Assembly: GCA_018902545.1 (NCBI GenBank)
Contig: JAHIQM010000001.1
Location: forward strand, 1 to 64,000
From: Pseudomonadota bacterium
GTDB lineage: Bacteria; Desulfobacterota; Desulfovibrionia; Desulfovibrionales; Desulfomicrobiaceae
Length of the DNA stretch: 64,000 nucleotides
Reading direction: 5' to 3'
Both the position numbers and the translations under genes were made by a program. Under the pieces are notes generated by a model. The model searched no databases and was not told where the DNA came from. It saw only the letters and a program-made list of their open reading frames with translations. Positions 18,475 to 27,324 of this stretch are shown here, piece by piece (position 1 is the first letter of the stretch; each line of letters begins with the position of its first letter).

Positions 18475-19905
18475 CTAGAAAGCCAGGATGCCCTCGGTCT
18501 TGCGCTTCAGGAATTCGACATTGGATTTCATGGCCTCACCGGACGCGTTGACGCCCTGCAGGGTCAGGGAATTCAGAAACTCCACGCCCCGCTCTTTGGC
18601 CTGGGCCAGATCCTTGCCCCAGATGATCGCCAGGGCCAGGTTCGGATCGAAATCCGTAGGGATTTCGTACTCGCGGTCCGTGGGCACCTGGCTGTGCATC
18701 TTGAGCCAATCCTGCTCGGGCCAGCCGAAGGAGGTGATGCGGCCTACCCAGGGGGCGAACTTGTTGTCCGTGTCTTCGGCAATGATGCGGTATTCGATGC
18801 CAACGCCGTTCAGGGTGATGTCCTTCTGGGTGTATCCCATCGGCGCGCCCAGGCCCACGCGGATCTGTTCCGCGATGAGGTCCACGTCGCCCTTGCCCTT
18901 GATGGCGGCGATGCGGGCCGAAACCCCGTTCTCGACCTGGATGCGGGTGTTGACCTCCATCAGAAACGGCTGCCCCGTGGGGCTGACGATCCATTCCCAG
19001 GTCCCGACGCTGTCGTACCCGGCCTCCCGGGCCATGCGCAGGGAATACTCGGTGATGTCTTCAATCACTTTTTTCGCGTCGAAGGCGTAGCGCAGGGAGG
19101 AGGGGTCGAAACCGGGCGCGACCTCGATGCGCTTCTGGTGTCCGGGGGACTGCACCGAGCAATTGCGGGTGCCGAAGTGGACCGGATTCTGGCCCGTGCG
19201 GTCGGACAGGATCTGCACTTCGAGGTGGTTGAAGTCAAAAATGCGCTGCTCGATGAGCACGCCCTCGTCGCGGAACTGGCGCTTGGAGTAGCTCTTGATG
19301 CGGCGCAGGACGCTGCGGAACTTGTCCAGATCAGGCACTTCCTCGATGCCCATGCCGCCGCCGCCAGCGGAGGCCTTGACAAGGATGACCGGATTGCCCA
19401 CACCCAGCTCCTTCTGGAACTCGAACAGGGATTTGGCGATGTTCTCGGCTTCGAGGTCGTCGGTCACGGGCTTGTCCGACCCCGGCACCGTGGGCACGCC
19501 GAGCTTGCGGGCCAGGCGTTTGGTGTTGATTTTGTCCCCGAGTTCGCGGATGACCTGCCAGGAGGGGCCAATGAAGATGAGCTTGCGCTCACGCTGGGCC
19601 ACACGCCTGGCGAAGCGGTAATCCTCGGCAAAGAAGCCGTAACCGGGATGGATGGCCGTGGCTCCGGCCTGGTCGGCCACGGCGAAGATTTCGTTGGCAT
19701 CGAGGTAGGAACTGACCCTGAACAGGGACTCGTCTCCGCCAAGCTTGCGCGCCAGGACACAGTGCTCGCTGTGCTTGTCCGGCTCGGTGAAAAGCGCCAC
19801 AAACGCCAGGCCGAGCTTGCGGCAGGCCTGCATGATGCGAATGGCGATCTCACCCCGGTTGGCGATGAGAACTTTATGTTTCTTGGATTCGCTGGGGTTC
19901 TTCAT
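18475..19905 (-). CDS. accC: Biotin carboxylase subunit of acetyl-CoA carboxylase
   Basis: 476 residues with the full biotin carboxylase fold: N-terminal KVLIANRGEIAIRIMQACRK, ATP-grasp glycine-rich loop KASAGGGGMGIEEV, HLEVQILSDRTG, the FGTRNCSVQSPGHQK catalytic segment (normally R-x-CS-QRR-QK), and FLMEVNTRIQVENGVS. It carboxylates biotin on the carrier protein using ATP and bicarbonate. The usual QRRHQK is SPGHQK here, a deviation also seen in divergent pyruvate/acyl-CoA carboxylases, so another acyl-CoA specificity is possible. The gene leads the leftward cluster accC-accAD-carrier, which argues for acetyl-CoA carboxylase. Only a distant AAGGAAAGG precedes the ATG. Confidence 0.88.
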   Translation of the reverse strand: MKNPSESKKHKVLIANRGEIAIRIMQACRKLGLAFVALFTEPDKHSEHCVLARKLGGDESLFRVSSYLDANEIFAVADQAGATAIHPGYGFFAEDYRFARRVAQRERKLIFIGPSWQVIRELGDKINTKRLARKLGVPTVPGSDKPVTDDLEAENIAKSLFEFQKELGVGNPVILVKASAGGGGMGIEEVPDLDKFRSVLRRIKSYSKRQFRDEGVLIEQRIFDFNHLEVQILSDRTGQNPVHFGTRNCSVQSPGHQKRIEVAPGFDPSSLRYAFDAKKVIEDITEYSLRMAREAGYDSVGTWEWIVSPTGQPFLMEVNTRIQVENGVSARIAAIKGKGDVDLIAEQIRVGLGAPMGYTQKDITLNGVGIEYRIIAEDTDNKFAPWVGRITSFGWPEQDWLKMHSQVPTDREYEIPTDFDPNLALAIIWGKDLAQAKERGVEFLNSLTLQGVNASGEAMKSNVEFLKRKTEGILAF

Positions 19906-20242
19906 GTCTAAAAGAGCCTTTCCTTGTATGAACTGTTGGGCGGTTATAAAAATGAAATTCCTTCACAAAGCCGGACACGCTTATATCCATAATCGCATCG
20001 GGGCAAGCCCGGCCAGCGCGGCCCTCCCAGCCTGAAAACGAAATAAACGCTTCGGAATTCTTGCCAAAACCAAAACAATTCGCAATAACTATAGATGATA
20101 AGTCCGAATTTTTCTGCCGGTCGGTGCCTTCCAAAAAAGCTTTTTTGAAAACCGGCTGGAGACAACCCTATACCAGCCTGTTCAGCGCTGTCCAGATTGC
20201 GGGAAGGCACGCTCTTTCCCCCCAAAAACACAAGGAAAAATC
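19906..20242. other. Divergent intergenic region between accC and the nucleoside phosphorylase gene
   Basis: 337 bases between divergently transcribed genes. It must hold promoters for both directions, but I see no well-spaced -35/-10 pair that I would assign with confidence. No gene or structured RNA is recognised. Confidence 0.4.
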
Positions 20243-21079
20243 ATGTCCGATATACAGCACAGAGTCCGCACCGCCACCGACTGGATCAAGAAGAACTGCC
20301 CGAGTCTCCCAAAAACCGCACTGGTTCTTGGCAGCGGGCTGGGAAAATGGATCGGGCTCGAAGCGGTCAGGCAGACCATCCCCTACACGGACATTCCCGG
20401 CTTTCCGGTCTCCACCGTGGAAGGACACGCCGGAGCCCTGCTCGTGGCCGAAATACAGGGCACGCCGGTCTTCGTCTTCTCCGGCCGCTTTCATCTTTAC
20501 GAAGGATACCGGGCGCAGGAAGTGACCCTGCCCGTCGTCTGCATGGCGCTGCTCGGGGTGGAGAACCTGGTCCTGACCAATGCCGCCGGGGCCCTCAACC
20601 CCCTTTTCGCCACCGGCGGGCTCATGCTGCTGACCGATCACATCAACATGACCGGGCACAACCCCCTGACCGGACCCAATGTGGATGCCTGGGGACCGAG
20701 ATTTCCAGACATGTCCCAGGTGTACTGCCCGTCCCTGCGCAAGCAGGCCATGCAGGCCGCTCTGGATTGCGGACAACGCCTGGAGCAGGGAGTCTACGTG
20801 GCCGTGCCGGGCCCAAGCCTTGAAACCCCGGCCGAAACGCGCATGTACCGCATCATGGGGGCCGACGCCATCGGAATGTCCACGGTGCCCGAAGCCATCA
20901 CCGCCCATCACATGGGCATGAAGGTGCTTGGCATCTCCTGTCTGACCAACAAAAACCTGCCCGATTGCATGACCGCGACATCCCACCAGGAAATCCTCGC
21001 CCAGGCCAATGCATCCGCCGAGGCCCTGGGATCGCTGCTGTCCGCCCTTATCCCCGAACTGGGAGGCCCACATGCCTGA
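20243..21079 (+). CDS. Purine nucleoside phosphorylase (inosine/guanosine type)
   Basis: 278 residues of the trimeric PNP/MTAP family: phosphate loop VLGSGLGKW, GFPVSTVEGHAG, the FSGRFHLYEGY segment, NAAGALNP, and the base-binding region VAVPGPSLETPAETRMYR with GADAIGMSTVPE. It splits purine nucleosides with phosphate to base and ribose-1-phosphate for salvage. AAGGAAAAATC precedes the ATG. The stop overlaps the start of the HEAT-receiver gene (21072), so the two are translationally coupled, an unusual pairing of a salvage enzyme with a signalling protein. Residue pattern and length are normal for the family. Confidence 0.93.
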   Translation: MSDIQHRVRTATDWIKKNCPSLPKTALVLGSGLGKWIGLEAVRQTIPYTDIPGFPVSTVEGHAGALLVAEIQGTPVFVFSGRFHLYEGYRAQEVTLPVVCMALLGVENLVLTNAAGALNPLFATGGLMLLTDHINMTGHNPLTGPNVDAWGPRFPDMSQVYCPSLRKQAMQAALDCGQRLEQGVYVAVPGPSLETPAETRMYRIMGADAIGMSTVPEAITAHHMGMKVLGISCLTNKNLPDCMTATSHQEILAQANASAEALGSLLSALIPELGGPHA

Positions 21080-22685
21080 ACGCGCCCATCTGCTTGCCGA
21101 AATCAAGGAGAACATCACAAACCAGGACGCCATCAAGGCCCGGCTTGTGCTGGGGTACATGGAAAACATCGACAAAAACACCCGCGAACAGGTCATCGGC
21201 GCATTCCGGGACGCCGCGCCTGAATTCGCGGTGCCGGTACTGAGCAGATTCATCTGCGAGCACCGGGACATGGTCGCTGGCCTGCCGCTGGTTCGGGAAA
21301 TTCTGGCCGTGAAGATCCTTGCCCGGCCCGAACTGGTCGCCAAGGCCATCGGCGACGAGCAGACTCCCTGCCGCAGCGTATATATTTCCATGGCCGGGGA
21401 GCTGCGCCTGGAGGAAGTGGTGGACAACCTGACCGAGGCGCTGCTCACCGCCACGGACGTCGACGAACTCCATCAGATCCTCGACACCCTCGGTGAAATC
21501 GGCGATCCCCAGGCCACCAACTCCGTCAGCGAGTTCCTTTATTCCGGCAACCGGACCCTGATCATCGCCGCCACCAAAGCCCTGGGCAAACTGGGCACGC
21601 CCACCGCCATGATGCGACTGGCCGAGCGCATGGGCACGGACAATCAGCTCGACCTGCTCATCCTCGACATCTTCGCCAAGGTTCAGGACTCAATCTCCCT
21701 GGACAAACTCAATGAGGCCATGCGCTCCCACTACGCCCATCTGCGCACCTACGCCAAGAAGACCCTGGTCGGCATCGGCCCCAAGGCCGTGCCTATCCTG
21801 ACCGAAAACCTGCTCTTCGATGACGCCGATCTGCGCATCCACACATTAAATGTATTGGGCGACATCGGCGACCCGGCCGCCATTGCGCCAATCCGCAAGC
21901 TGCTGCACAGCCATCCCGCCAACCCCAACGTGCGTTTCGCGGCCTACGAGGCCCTCGGCCTTCTGCCTCTGGACCGGGGCGCCTACGTCCTGACCCAGGG
22001 CCTCAGTGACCCGGTGGATCATGTCTGCATCGCGGCGGCCAAGGCCATTGACCGCAATTTCAACGAGATTATGGCCGCGGGGATCAAGAATCTGGCCAGC
22101 GAACGGGAGGAAGACGGTCACCGCATCATCAAGACGGCCATCCAGGCCCAGGCCAAACATATTTTCCTGAGCCTCATGGAAGAGGAGCGGTTCCAGCCCG
22201 TGGCCCTGAGCCACCTTGGCCGCGCCCACCAGGACATTCGCGATTTCTTCTACTCCATTTTGAAGGAACACGGCTACTCGGGCCTGGCTTTGAAGCTTTT
22301 GGCACCGGAAGAAAAGAAGACCCAGCGCAAGCTCATCTGTGCGGTGGACGATTCGCGCATGATCTTAAGCATCTACAAATCCACCCTGCACGAACTCGGC
22401 TACGAGCCAGTGCTCTTCGAATTCCCGGCCAGCGCCCTGGAGTGGCTGCAGTCGAACACCCCGGAGATGGTGCTCACCGACCTGAACATGCCCGACATCA
22501 CCGGCATCGACCTGACCCGCGAGATCCGCAAGTCCTTCTCCAAGAAGGAACTGCCCGTGATCATGGTCACAACCCAGGACGAAGCCAACGACAACAAGGC
22601 CGCCCTGGAGGCCGGTGTCAACGACATCCTGCGCAAGCCCTTCACGGCCCAGAGTCTGGAAGAGGTATTCAAGAAGTTTTTGTAG
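21072..22685 (+). CDS. HEAT-repeat protein with C-terminal receiver domain
   Basis: 537 residues from ATG 21072-21074, which has GGGAGG just upstream and overlaps the stop of the phosphorylase gene; an open extension further upstream is out of frame with that gene and not used. Residues ~1-410 are tandem HEAT/ARM-like helical repeats (LGEIGDPQATNSV, ALGKLGTPTAMMRLA, VLGDIGDPAAIAPI), a protein-interaction scaffold. Residues ~420-537 form a CheY-like receiver: VDDSRMILSIYK, acceptor Asp in VLTDLNMPDITG, and ILRKPFTAQSLEEV. It has no output domain, so phosphorylation probably changes scaffold contacts. The cognate kinase is unknown. Such HEAT-receiver proteins occur in deltaproteobacteria. Confidence 0.88.
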   Translation: MPERAHLLAEIKENITNQDAIKARLVLGYMENIDKNTREQVIGAFRDAAPEFAVPVLSRFICEHRDMVAGLPLVREILAVKILARPELVAKAIGDEQTPCRSVYISMAGELRLEEVVDNLTEALLTATDVDELHQILDTLGEIGDPQATNSVSEFLYSGNRTLIIAATKALGKLGTPTAMMRLAERMGTDNQLDLLILDIFAKVQDSISLDKLNEAMRSHYAHLRTYAKKTLVGIGPKAVPILTENLLFDDADLRIHTLNVLGDIGDPAAIAPIRKLLHSHPANPNVRFAAYEALGLLPLDRGAYVLTQGLSDPVDHVCIAAAKAIDRNFNEIMAAGIKNLASEREEDGHRIIKTAIQAQAKHIFLSLMEEERFQPVALSHLGRAHQDIRDFFYSILKEHGYSGLALKLLAPEEKKTQRKLICAVDDSRMILSIYKSTLHELGYEPVLFEFPASALEWLQSNTPEMVLTDLNMPDITGIDLTREIRKSFSKKELPVIMVTTQDEANDNKAALEAGVNDILRKPFTAQSLEEVFKKFL

Positions 22686-22777
22686 AAAGTCCGGATCGTG
22701 GCCGCGCTATGCTCGCAATGACGTGGAGGTATGAGTCAATTCAGTTTGGAAAATTCAAAATCCCTTCCTGACGCCAT

Positions 22778-22960
22778 CCGAGCGGGCCGGGTTGGTCCGG
22801 GCAAGGGTCGCCGACTGTTTGACTGAGCCAGGCATCGTTTGTTGAATCGTTGCCTGGCGCGCCCGACCAAATCTCACGTCCTGCACGCAACGATTCAACT
22901 CTACGAGGCCGGCGATGGAGTTTCGGCGGCCCTTGCCCGGACCACCCCGGTGCGCGGCCG
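22778..22960 (+). repeat. Structured hairpin repeat, family 3, copy 1
   Basis: Outer arms GGTTGGTCCGGGCAAGGG and CCCTTGCCCGGACCACCCC pair with each other. Inside, GTTGAATCGTTGC pairs with GCAACGATTCAAC, while GCCAGGCA/TGCCTGGC offers a competing stem. Other copies lie at 23107-23286, 37413-37600 and, inverted, 45398-45580. Confidence 0.85.
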
Positions 22961-22990
22961 CGCTGAGATGTCTTCAAGAAAAAAACAGAA

Positions 22991-23034
22991 GATGGATCCC
23001 CGCCTACACGGGGATGACGGCTTTATGCAGTGAC
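22991..23034. repeat. REP-like hairpin with a solo family-1 end
   Basis: GATGGATCCCCGCC-tac-acGGGGATGAC forms a REP-like hairpin and is followed by GGCTTTATGCAGTGAC, which matches the right end of the family-1 TIR element. No left end is present. Confidence 0.65.
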
Positions 23035-23106
23035 CTATACTTCGCATCCCGCCATTTTCGACAACCTGGGCAGCTGTAATTTTCAGGCAATCTGCCCTGC
23101 ACCCCC

Positions 23107-23286
23107 GAGCGGGTCGGGGTGGTCCGGGCGAGGGTCGCCGACTGTCTGACTGAGCCAGGCATCGTTTGTTGAATCGTTGCCTGGCGCGCCCGTCCAAATT
23201 TCCCGTCCTGCACGCAACGATTCAACTCTACGAGGCCGGCGATGGAGTTTCGGCGGCCCTTGCCCGGACCACCCCGGTGCGCGGCC
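23107..23286 (+). repeat. Structured hairpin repeat, family 3, copy 2
   Basis: Nearly identical to copy 1 (22778-22960), in the same orientation about 330 bases away, with the same outer arms (GGTGGTCCGGGCGAGGG / CCCTTGCCCGGACCACCCC) and the GTTGAATCGTTGC core. It probably arose by tandem duplication. Confidence 0.85.
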
Positions 23287-23310
23287 ACGCCAAGGTGCCT
23301 TAAGAAAGAA

Positions 23311-24645
23311 TCACCCCAACCCCAGCCGCTTCAACTTCTCCCTGAGCGTCTTGCGATCGATGCCCAGGATTTCTGCGGCGCGGGTCTTGTTGTCGCCGGT
23401 GCGGGCCAGGATCGCGCGGATGTGTTCCGCTTCGACCTCGGCCAGGGTCTTGTTCCCGTGGCGGCTGCGGCTGATGGAAAAGCGCATGGACTCGGGCAAG
23501 TCCGTGATGTCGATGACCGGGTCGTCCCCAACGATGACCAGGCGCTGCAGCAGGTTCTCCAGTTCCCGCACATTGCCCGGCCAGGAGTAGTGGGACAGAG
23601 CGTCGAGGACCTCGTCGGTCATGCGCGAGGTCTCGCGGTTCATGTCTTCGGCGAACTTGCGCAGAAAGTGGTTGGCCAGCATGAGGATGTCGTCCCCGCG
23701 CTCGGCCAGGGATGGCAGATGGATCTCCACGACATGGATGCGATAGAAAAGATCTTCGCGAAAAAGCCCCTGCTCCACCAAGCGCTTCAAATCCTTGTGC
23801 GTGGCGGCGATGATGCGGGTGTCCACGGTGCGGGTGCGTGACGACCCGACCATGCAGAATTCCTTGCTCTGCATGACCCGCAGCAGCTTGGCCTGGAGGC
23901 TCGGGCTCGCGTCACCGATCTCGTCCAGAAAGATGGTCCCGCCGTTGGCGATCTCGAAAAAACCGGCCCGGCTATCCTTGGCTCCGGTAAACGCGCCCTT
24001 GACGTGCCCGAAAAGCTCGCTCTCCAGCAGGCTGTCGGGGATGGCCGAACAGTTGACCGGCACAAAAGCCGAGGCCCGACGGTCGCTGTTGTAATGCACG
24101 GCCCTGGCCACAAGCTCCTTGCCCGTGCCCGAATCCCCGGAAATGAACACATTGGCGCTGGTCTGCGCGGCCTTGCGGATCAGCGCGTAAACGGCCTGCA
24201 TCTCCGGGCAGTTCCCGATGATGCCGAAGGCGCTGAGTTCCTGGTTTTCGGCATGGGCCGCACGCCTTCGGGCCTGTTTTTCCAGAATCCGGCGCACCAC
24301 GGCCAGAAGCTCCTCGCCCGTGAATGGCTTGGCCAGATACTCTCCGGCCCCGTCGCGCATGGCTTCAACGGCCCCGCTGATGGACGGATAGCCGGTGATC
24401 ATCATGATCTCCGTGTCCCTGAAATTGTCCCGCACGTACTTGATGAGTTCCAGGCCGCTCGATCTGGGCATCTTGTAGTCGGTGATGATCAGGTCCACCG
24501 GCGTTTCGTCGAGAAAGGCCCCGGCCTCTTCGACGCTGCCGCAGGCATGGACCACATAGCCCGCCGCGGTCAGGTTGCGCGAGATGACCTCGAGGGTGGC
24601 GACGCTGTCGTCCACGGCCAGAATAGTCGCTGCCTTGTCCTGCAT
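23311..24645 (-). CDS. Sigma54-dependent response regulator (NtrC/AtoC family)
   Basis: 444 residues: receiver (about 1-125, acceptor Asp in LIITDYKMPRSSG), AAA+ domain with Walker A GDSGTGKELVAR, the sigma54-contact loop GAFTGA, Walker B TIFLDEIGD, and a Fis-type DNA-binding helix-turn-helix at the C-terminus (TRAAEILGIDRKTLREKLKR). Such proteins, once phosphorylated, bind enhancers and drive sigma54 RNA polymerase. The partner kinase lies 51 bases upstream. A sigma54 promoter (29571-29586) and two matching palindromes (29743, 29842) precede the transporter operon further along the same strand, making that operon the most likely target; this is inference. AGGACTGACT precedes the ATG. Confidence 0.95.
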   Translation of the reverse strand: MQDKAATILAVDDSVATLEVISRNLTAAGYVVHACGSVEEAGAFLDETPVDLIITDYKMPRSSGLELIKYVRDNFRDTEIMMITGYPSISGAVEAMRDGAGEYLAKPFTGEELLAVVRRILEKQARRRAAHAENQELSAFGIIGNCPEMQAVYALIRKAAQTSANVFISGDSGTGKELVARAVHYNSDRRASAFVPVNCSAIPDSLLESELFGHVKGAFTGAKDSRAGFFEIANGGTIFLDEIGDASPSLQAKLLRVMQSKEFCMVGSSRTRTVDTRIIAATHKDLKRLVEQGLFREDLFYRIHVVEIHLPSLAERGDDILMLANHFLRKFAEDMNRETSRMTDEVLDALSHYSWPGNVRELENLLQRLVIVGDDPVIDITDLPESMRFSISRSRHGNKTLAEVEAEHIRAILARTGDNKTRAAEILGIDRKTLREKLKRLGLG

Positions 24646-24696
24646 AGTCAGTCCTTGTGTCCGTGCATACCGGGGCGCATCCCGCCCCGGGGCGGT

Positions 24697-26190
24697 CTAC
24701 TCGCCGCCATCGCCTTCGCTGCACGAAAATGTGATCTCAAAACGCGTGCCCCGGCCGGCTTCGCTCTCCACTTCGATGACCCCGCCGTGGGCGTGCACGA
24801 TCCCGTGAACCACAGCCAACCCCAGGCCCGTGCCCTGGTCCACGTCCTTGGTGGTGAAAAAGGGGTTGAAAATCTGGCGCAACACCTCCGGGGTCATGCC
24901 TATCCCGGTGTCGCCGACCAGCAGATAGACGTCATCCTTGAAGGACTGGGTCTCTATGGTCAAGACCCCGCCGCCGGGCATGGCTTGAATGCCGTTGACC
25001 ACCAGATTGACAATGACCTGCCTCAAATGCTGCGCGTCGGCCATGATGGTCGGCAGGTTGTCCGCCAGGGTCATGCGCACCTCAACCCGGCCTCGGGAGG
25101 CGCTCATCTCGATGAAATACAGGGTGTCGCGGATGATCTGATTCAGGTCCACCGCCGCCTTCTGCAGGGGCACCTGGCGGCCGAAAATCATCAGTTTCTT
25201 GATGATTTCCCGGCTGTGCAGGGCGGCCTTGATGATGTTGTCCAGATCCTTCGTGGCCTGGGCGGGAAGCTCCGGGGTCTGCTCAGCCAGTTGGGCGAAA
25301 CCGAGGATATTGGCCAGAGGCTCGTTGAGCTCGTGCGCCACGCCAGCCGCGAACTGCCCGATCTTGGCCAGGCGGTCGGCATGCTGCAGCTGGCGCTCCA
25401 GGTTGCGCTTGGTGGACAGAGCCTCGCGCTTGGCGATGATCCAGCCCACATGTTTGGCCAGGGCGCGCAGCAGCTCGGACTCCGTGGGCAGAAAGGAGCG
25501 GGTCGAGCCATCCTTGACCGTGCCGCACAGGGTCACGCTCAGGTGCCCGCGCTTGACCCGGTGCACAAAGACATCCTGCTCCAGACGGCAGGGGGCGTCG
25601 GGCGAAAACATCCCGCAGACCAAGGATTGGCCGTCGAGGACCAGGCGCACCCCGGTGGATTCAGGATACTGGAAGGAGGGCGGGATGATGGCCAGGATCT
25701 CGCGCAGTATGTCGGGCAGGGGGCTGTCCATGTCCGAGACGATGCGGTTCATGGCGTGCAGACAGGAGAGCTCCTTGTTCAGGGCCACCAGCCGGGCGTG
25801 TTCATGCAGCAGCTCGCGCTGGCGCACGACATGGGCGGTGACGTCCTGCCCCACGCAGAGCACGCTGACCAGCGTGTGCCGCGAATCAAAAAGGGGCTTC
25901 ATGTTCCAGTCGATGTACACCTTGCGCCCGTCCCGGGAACGCAGCGAGCCTTTCATGAAGGACAGGAGTCCGGCCTCGGCAATACCGGAGAAGACCGCCC
26001 GGGCCTGGTCACGTCCCCTTTCGTCCACGCAGAGGTCGAACCAGTCCCGCCCGGCGACAAGGCCGATCTCAAAGCCGGAAACCGCCTCGAAGCGCGAGTT
26101 GCCGTGGATTATCCGCCCCTGCGCGTCCAGGGTGATGACAATGCCGTGGCTGAGCTCCATGACTGTGTTGTAGTATTCGGACAGATTCAT
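24697..26190 (-). CDS. PAS-domain sensor histidine kinase
   Basis: 497 residues from ATG 26188-26190, preceded by GGGAGG. No membrane helices are seen, so it is probably cytoplasmic. Domains: PAS (about 5-115, IVITLDAQGRIIHGNSRFEA), a linker or GAF-like region (about 150-260), HisKA with acceptor His in AAGVAHELNEPLANILGFAQ, and an ATPase domain (VNLVVNGIQAMP; DTGIGM; GTGLGLAVVHGIVHAHGG). It lies 51 bases upstream of the sigma54 activator and should phosphorylate it. The NtrB-like His motif fits that pairing. The signal is unknown; a link to sulfur oxyanion transport is suggested only by the neighbouring transporter operon. Confidence 0.93.
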   Translation of the reverse strand: MNLSEYYNTVMELSHGIVITLDAQGRIIHGNSRFEAVSGFEIGLVAGRDWFDLCVDERGRDQARAVFSGIAEAGLLSFMKGSLRSRDGRKVYIDWNMKPLFDSRHTLVSVLCVGQDVTAHVVRQRELLHEHARLVALNKELSCLHAMNRIVSDMDSPLPDILREILAIIPPSFQYPESTGVRLVLDGQSLVCGMFSPDAPCRLEQDVFVHRVKRGHLSVTLCGTVKDGSTRSFLPTESELLRALAKHVGWIIAKREALSTKRNLERQLQHADRLAKIGQFAAGVAHELNEPLANILGFAQLAEQTPELPAQATKDLDNIIKAALHSREIIKKLMIFGRQVPLQKAAVDLNQIIRDTLYFIEMSASRGRVEVRMTLADNLPTIMADAQHLRQVIVNLVVNGIQAMPGGGVLTIETQSFKDDVYLLVGDTGIGMTPEVLRQIFNPFFTTKDVDQGTGLGLAVVHGIVHAHGGVIEVESEAGRGTRFEITFSCSEGDGGE

Positions 26191-26344
26191 GCCACCTCCC
26201 GTACATTGCGCGGGTCCGCCTGGCAAAGGGCAATGGGCGCAAAAAATTCGGCGCGGCCTCCAGAGAGACCGCGCCGAAAGTGACTCATACTCCCGTCGCC
26301 CAGGAGCTTAACTTACGGTTGCGAAATTCGAAATTCACAAGCGT

Positions 26345-26486
26345 CACTGCAAAAAGTCGGCATCCCCTTGGAAAAGGGGATCCACTCCTTTTTAACTAGC
26401 TGAAAAGAATGGATTTCGCGCCATTGCCCGACTTGGCCCGCCTTCGCGGGAATGACTTCTAGGATCATTCACGACTTTTTGCAGTG
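26345..26486. repeat. Short TIR element, family 1 (142 bp)
   Basis: The same perfect 15-bp ends as at 8421-8563 (CACTGCAAAAAGTCG / CGACTTTTTGCAGTG) and similar internal hairpins (CATCCCCTTGGAAAAGGGGAT; CCGCCTTCGCGGGAATGAC). It lies in the gap between the kinase and the membrane-protein gene, directly beside a family-2 element. Confidence 0.85.
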
Positions 26487-26491
26487 TCGTC

Positions 26492-26622
26492 ATTCACAGG
26501 CCGTTCCAAAATGGTGAGATGCAAGGAAACGAAAAAATCCAGGCCGCGAAGTGTATTGCGCAGATGAGCGGCCTGGATTTTTTTGCTGACGCAGCAGATT
26601 GCCGTTTTGGGACGGCCTCTTA
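26492..26622. repeat. Nested inverted-repeat element at a stop codon (family 2, copy B)
   Basis: Outer arms AGGCCGTTCCAAAATGG (from 26498) and CCGTTTTGGGACGGCCT (to 26618), with a perfect inner stem AATCCAGGCCGC / GCGGCCTGGATT flanked by A- and T-tracts. The stop TAA of the leftward gene (26620-26622) is one base beyond the arm. It should terminate transcription of the transporter operon before the kinase genes. Confidence 0.85.
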
Positions 26623-27321
26623 GTGGCCGCTGATCTTCAGTCCCCATCCCTCGAACATGAAGAGGATGGCGAATCCGTACCACATGGTGTAGAAGACGTA
26701 AAAGACCAGGGAAAAGATGACGATCCCGGCCTTGTCGCGGATCTTTTCGGGCACGATGTTGTAGTAGTTGAATGCGGTCTCAACGACCTTGGAGTTGATG
26801 TTGAAGGCGACCTTGGCTTCGGCGAAGGCTTCCTGATCCTTCAGCTCCTTGTCGAACCCGGACAGGATCGTGTTCCAGTTGTAAAGTACCTGGCGATCGT
26901 CCTTGGAGTTGAAGGCGGGGTACTTGGCCTTCAGGGCCGCGCCGTCGTTGTGGTACATGCGGTCCGCGTCATCGAGAATGGTATTCAGGATGGCGAGGTA
27001 GTCGCCGCTGACGGTCAGCGCGTTCCCTTCAGCCGTGGCCGTGGCCCCGGAGGCGGCGATCAGGGCCACGCTGTCGGCGGCCTGGAACTCGCTCTCCATC
27101 TTCATGGTGACGTTGACCTGATAGCCGGACACGCTCTTGGCCTCATCCCTCAGATTGTCCACGTAGTAGGCAGATCCTTTGGAGATGGAGTTGTACAGGT
27201 TGTCCAGGTACGACATGGAGTTATGCCCGTCGAACAGGGGCTGGAACATGGCGAAGAGGACAATGAAGAAGACCACGAGCAGGGCCAGTCCCCCGGTGAA
27301 TTCCTTTTTATTGTGAATCAT
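26620..27321 (-). CDS. Two-helix membrane protein partnered with the TSUP transporter
   Basis: 233 residues. An N-terminal helix (GGLALLVVFFIVLFAMFQPLF) and a C-terminal helix (AGIVIFSLVFYVFYTMWYGF) flank a ~160-residue region that should lie outside the cytoplasm and contains NSMSYLDNLYNSISKGSAYY. I do not recognise a named family. The gene begins three bases after the transporter stop (27325) on the same strand, so the two are surely co-transcribed, and it may be an accessory subunit of that transporter. A terminator-like family-2 repeat starts right at its stop codon. Confidence 0.8.
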   Translation of the reverse strand: MIHNKKEFTGGLALLVVFFIVLFAMFQPLFDGHNSMSYLDNLYNSISKGSAYYVDNLRDEAKSVSGYQVNVTMKMESEFQAADSVALIAASGATATAEGNALTVSGDYLAILNTILDDADRMYHNDGAALKAKYPAFNSKDDRQVLYNWNTILSGFDKELKDQEAFAEAKVAFNINSKVVETAFNYYNIVPEKIRDKAGIVIFSLVFYVFYTMWYGFAILFMFEGWGLKISGH

Positions 27322-27324
27322 AGA

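Larger units (their letters stand above)
22686..23310. other. Intergenic repeat island
   Basis: About 625 bases between convergent genes with no supported gene. It contains two near-identical direct copies of the structured hairpin repeat (22778-22960 and 23107-23286) separated by a REP-like hairpin and a lone family-1 repeat end (22991-23034). Confidence 0.75.

Noticed and set aside
22686-23310. Possible CRISPR array
   Set aside because: The repeats are long, only two copies, and internally palindromic; there are no short evenly spaced repeats or cas genes.
24004-26283. A 759-codon rightward open frame opposite the kinase/regulator genes
   Set aside because: Antisense to two genes with complete catalytic motifs; the composition is His/Gly/Arg-rich as expected for a shadow frame.
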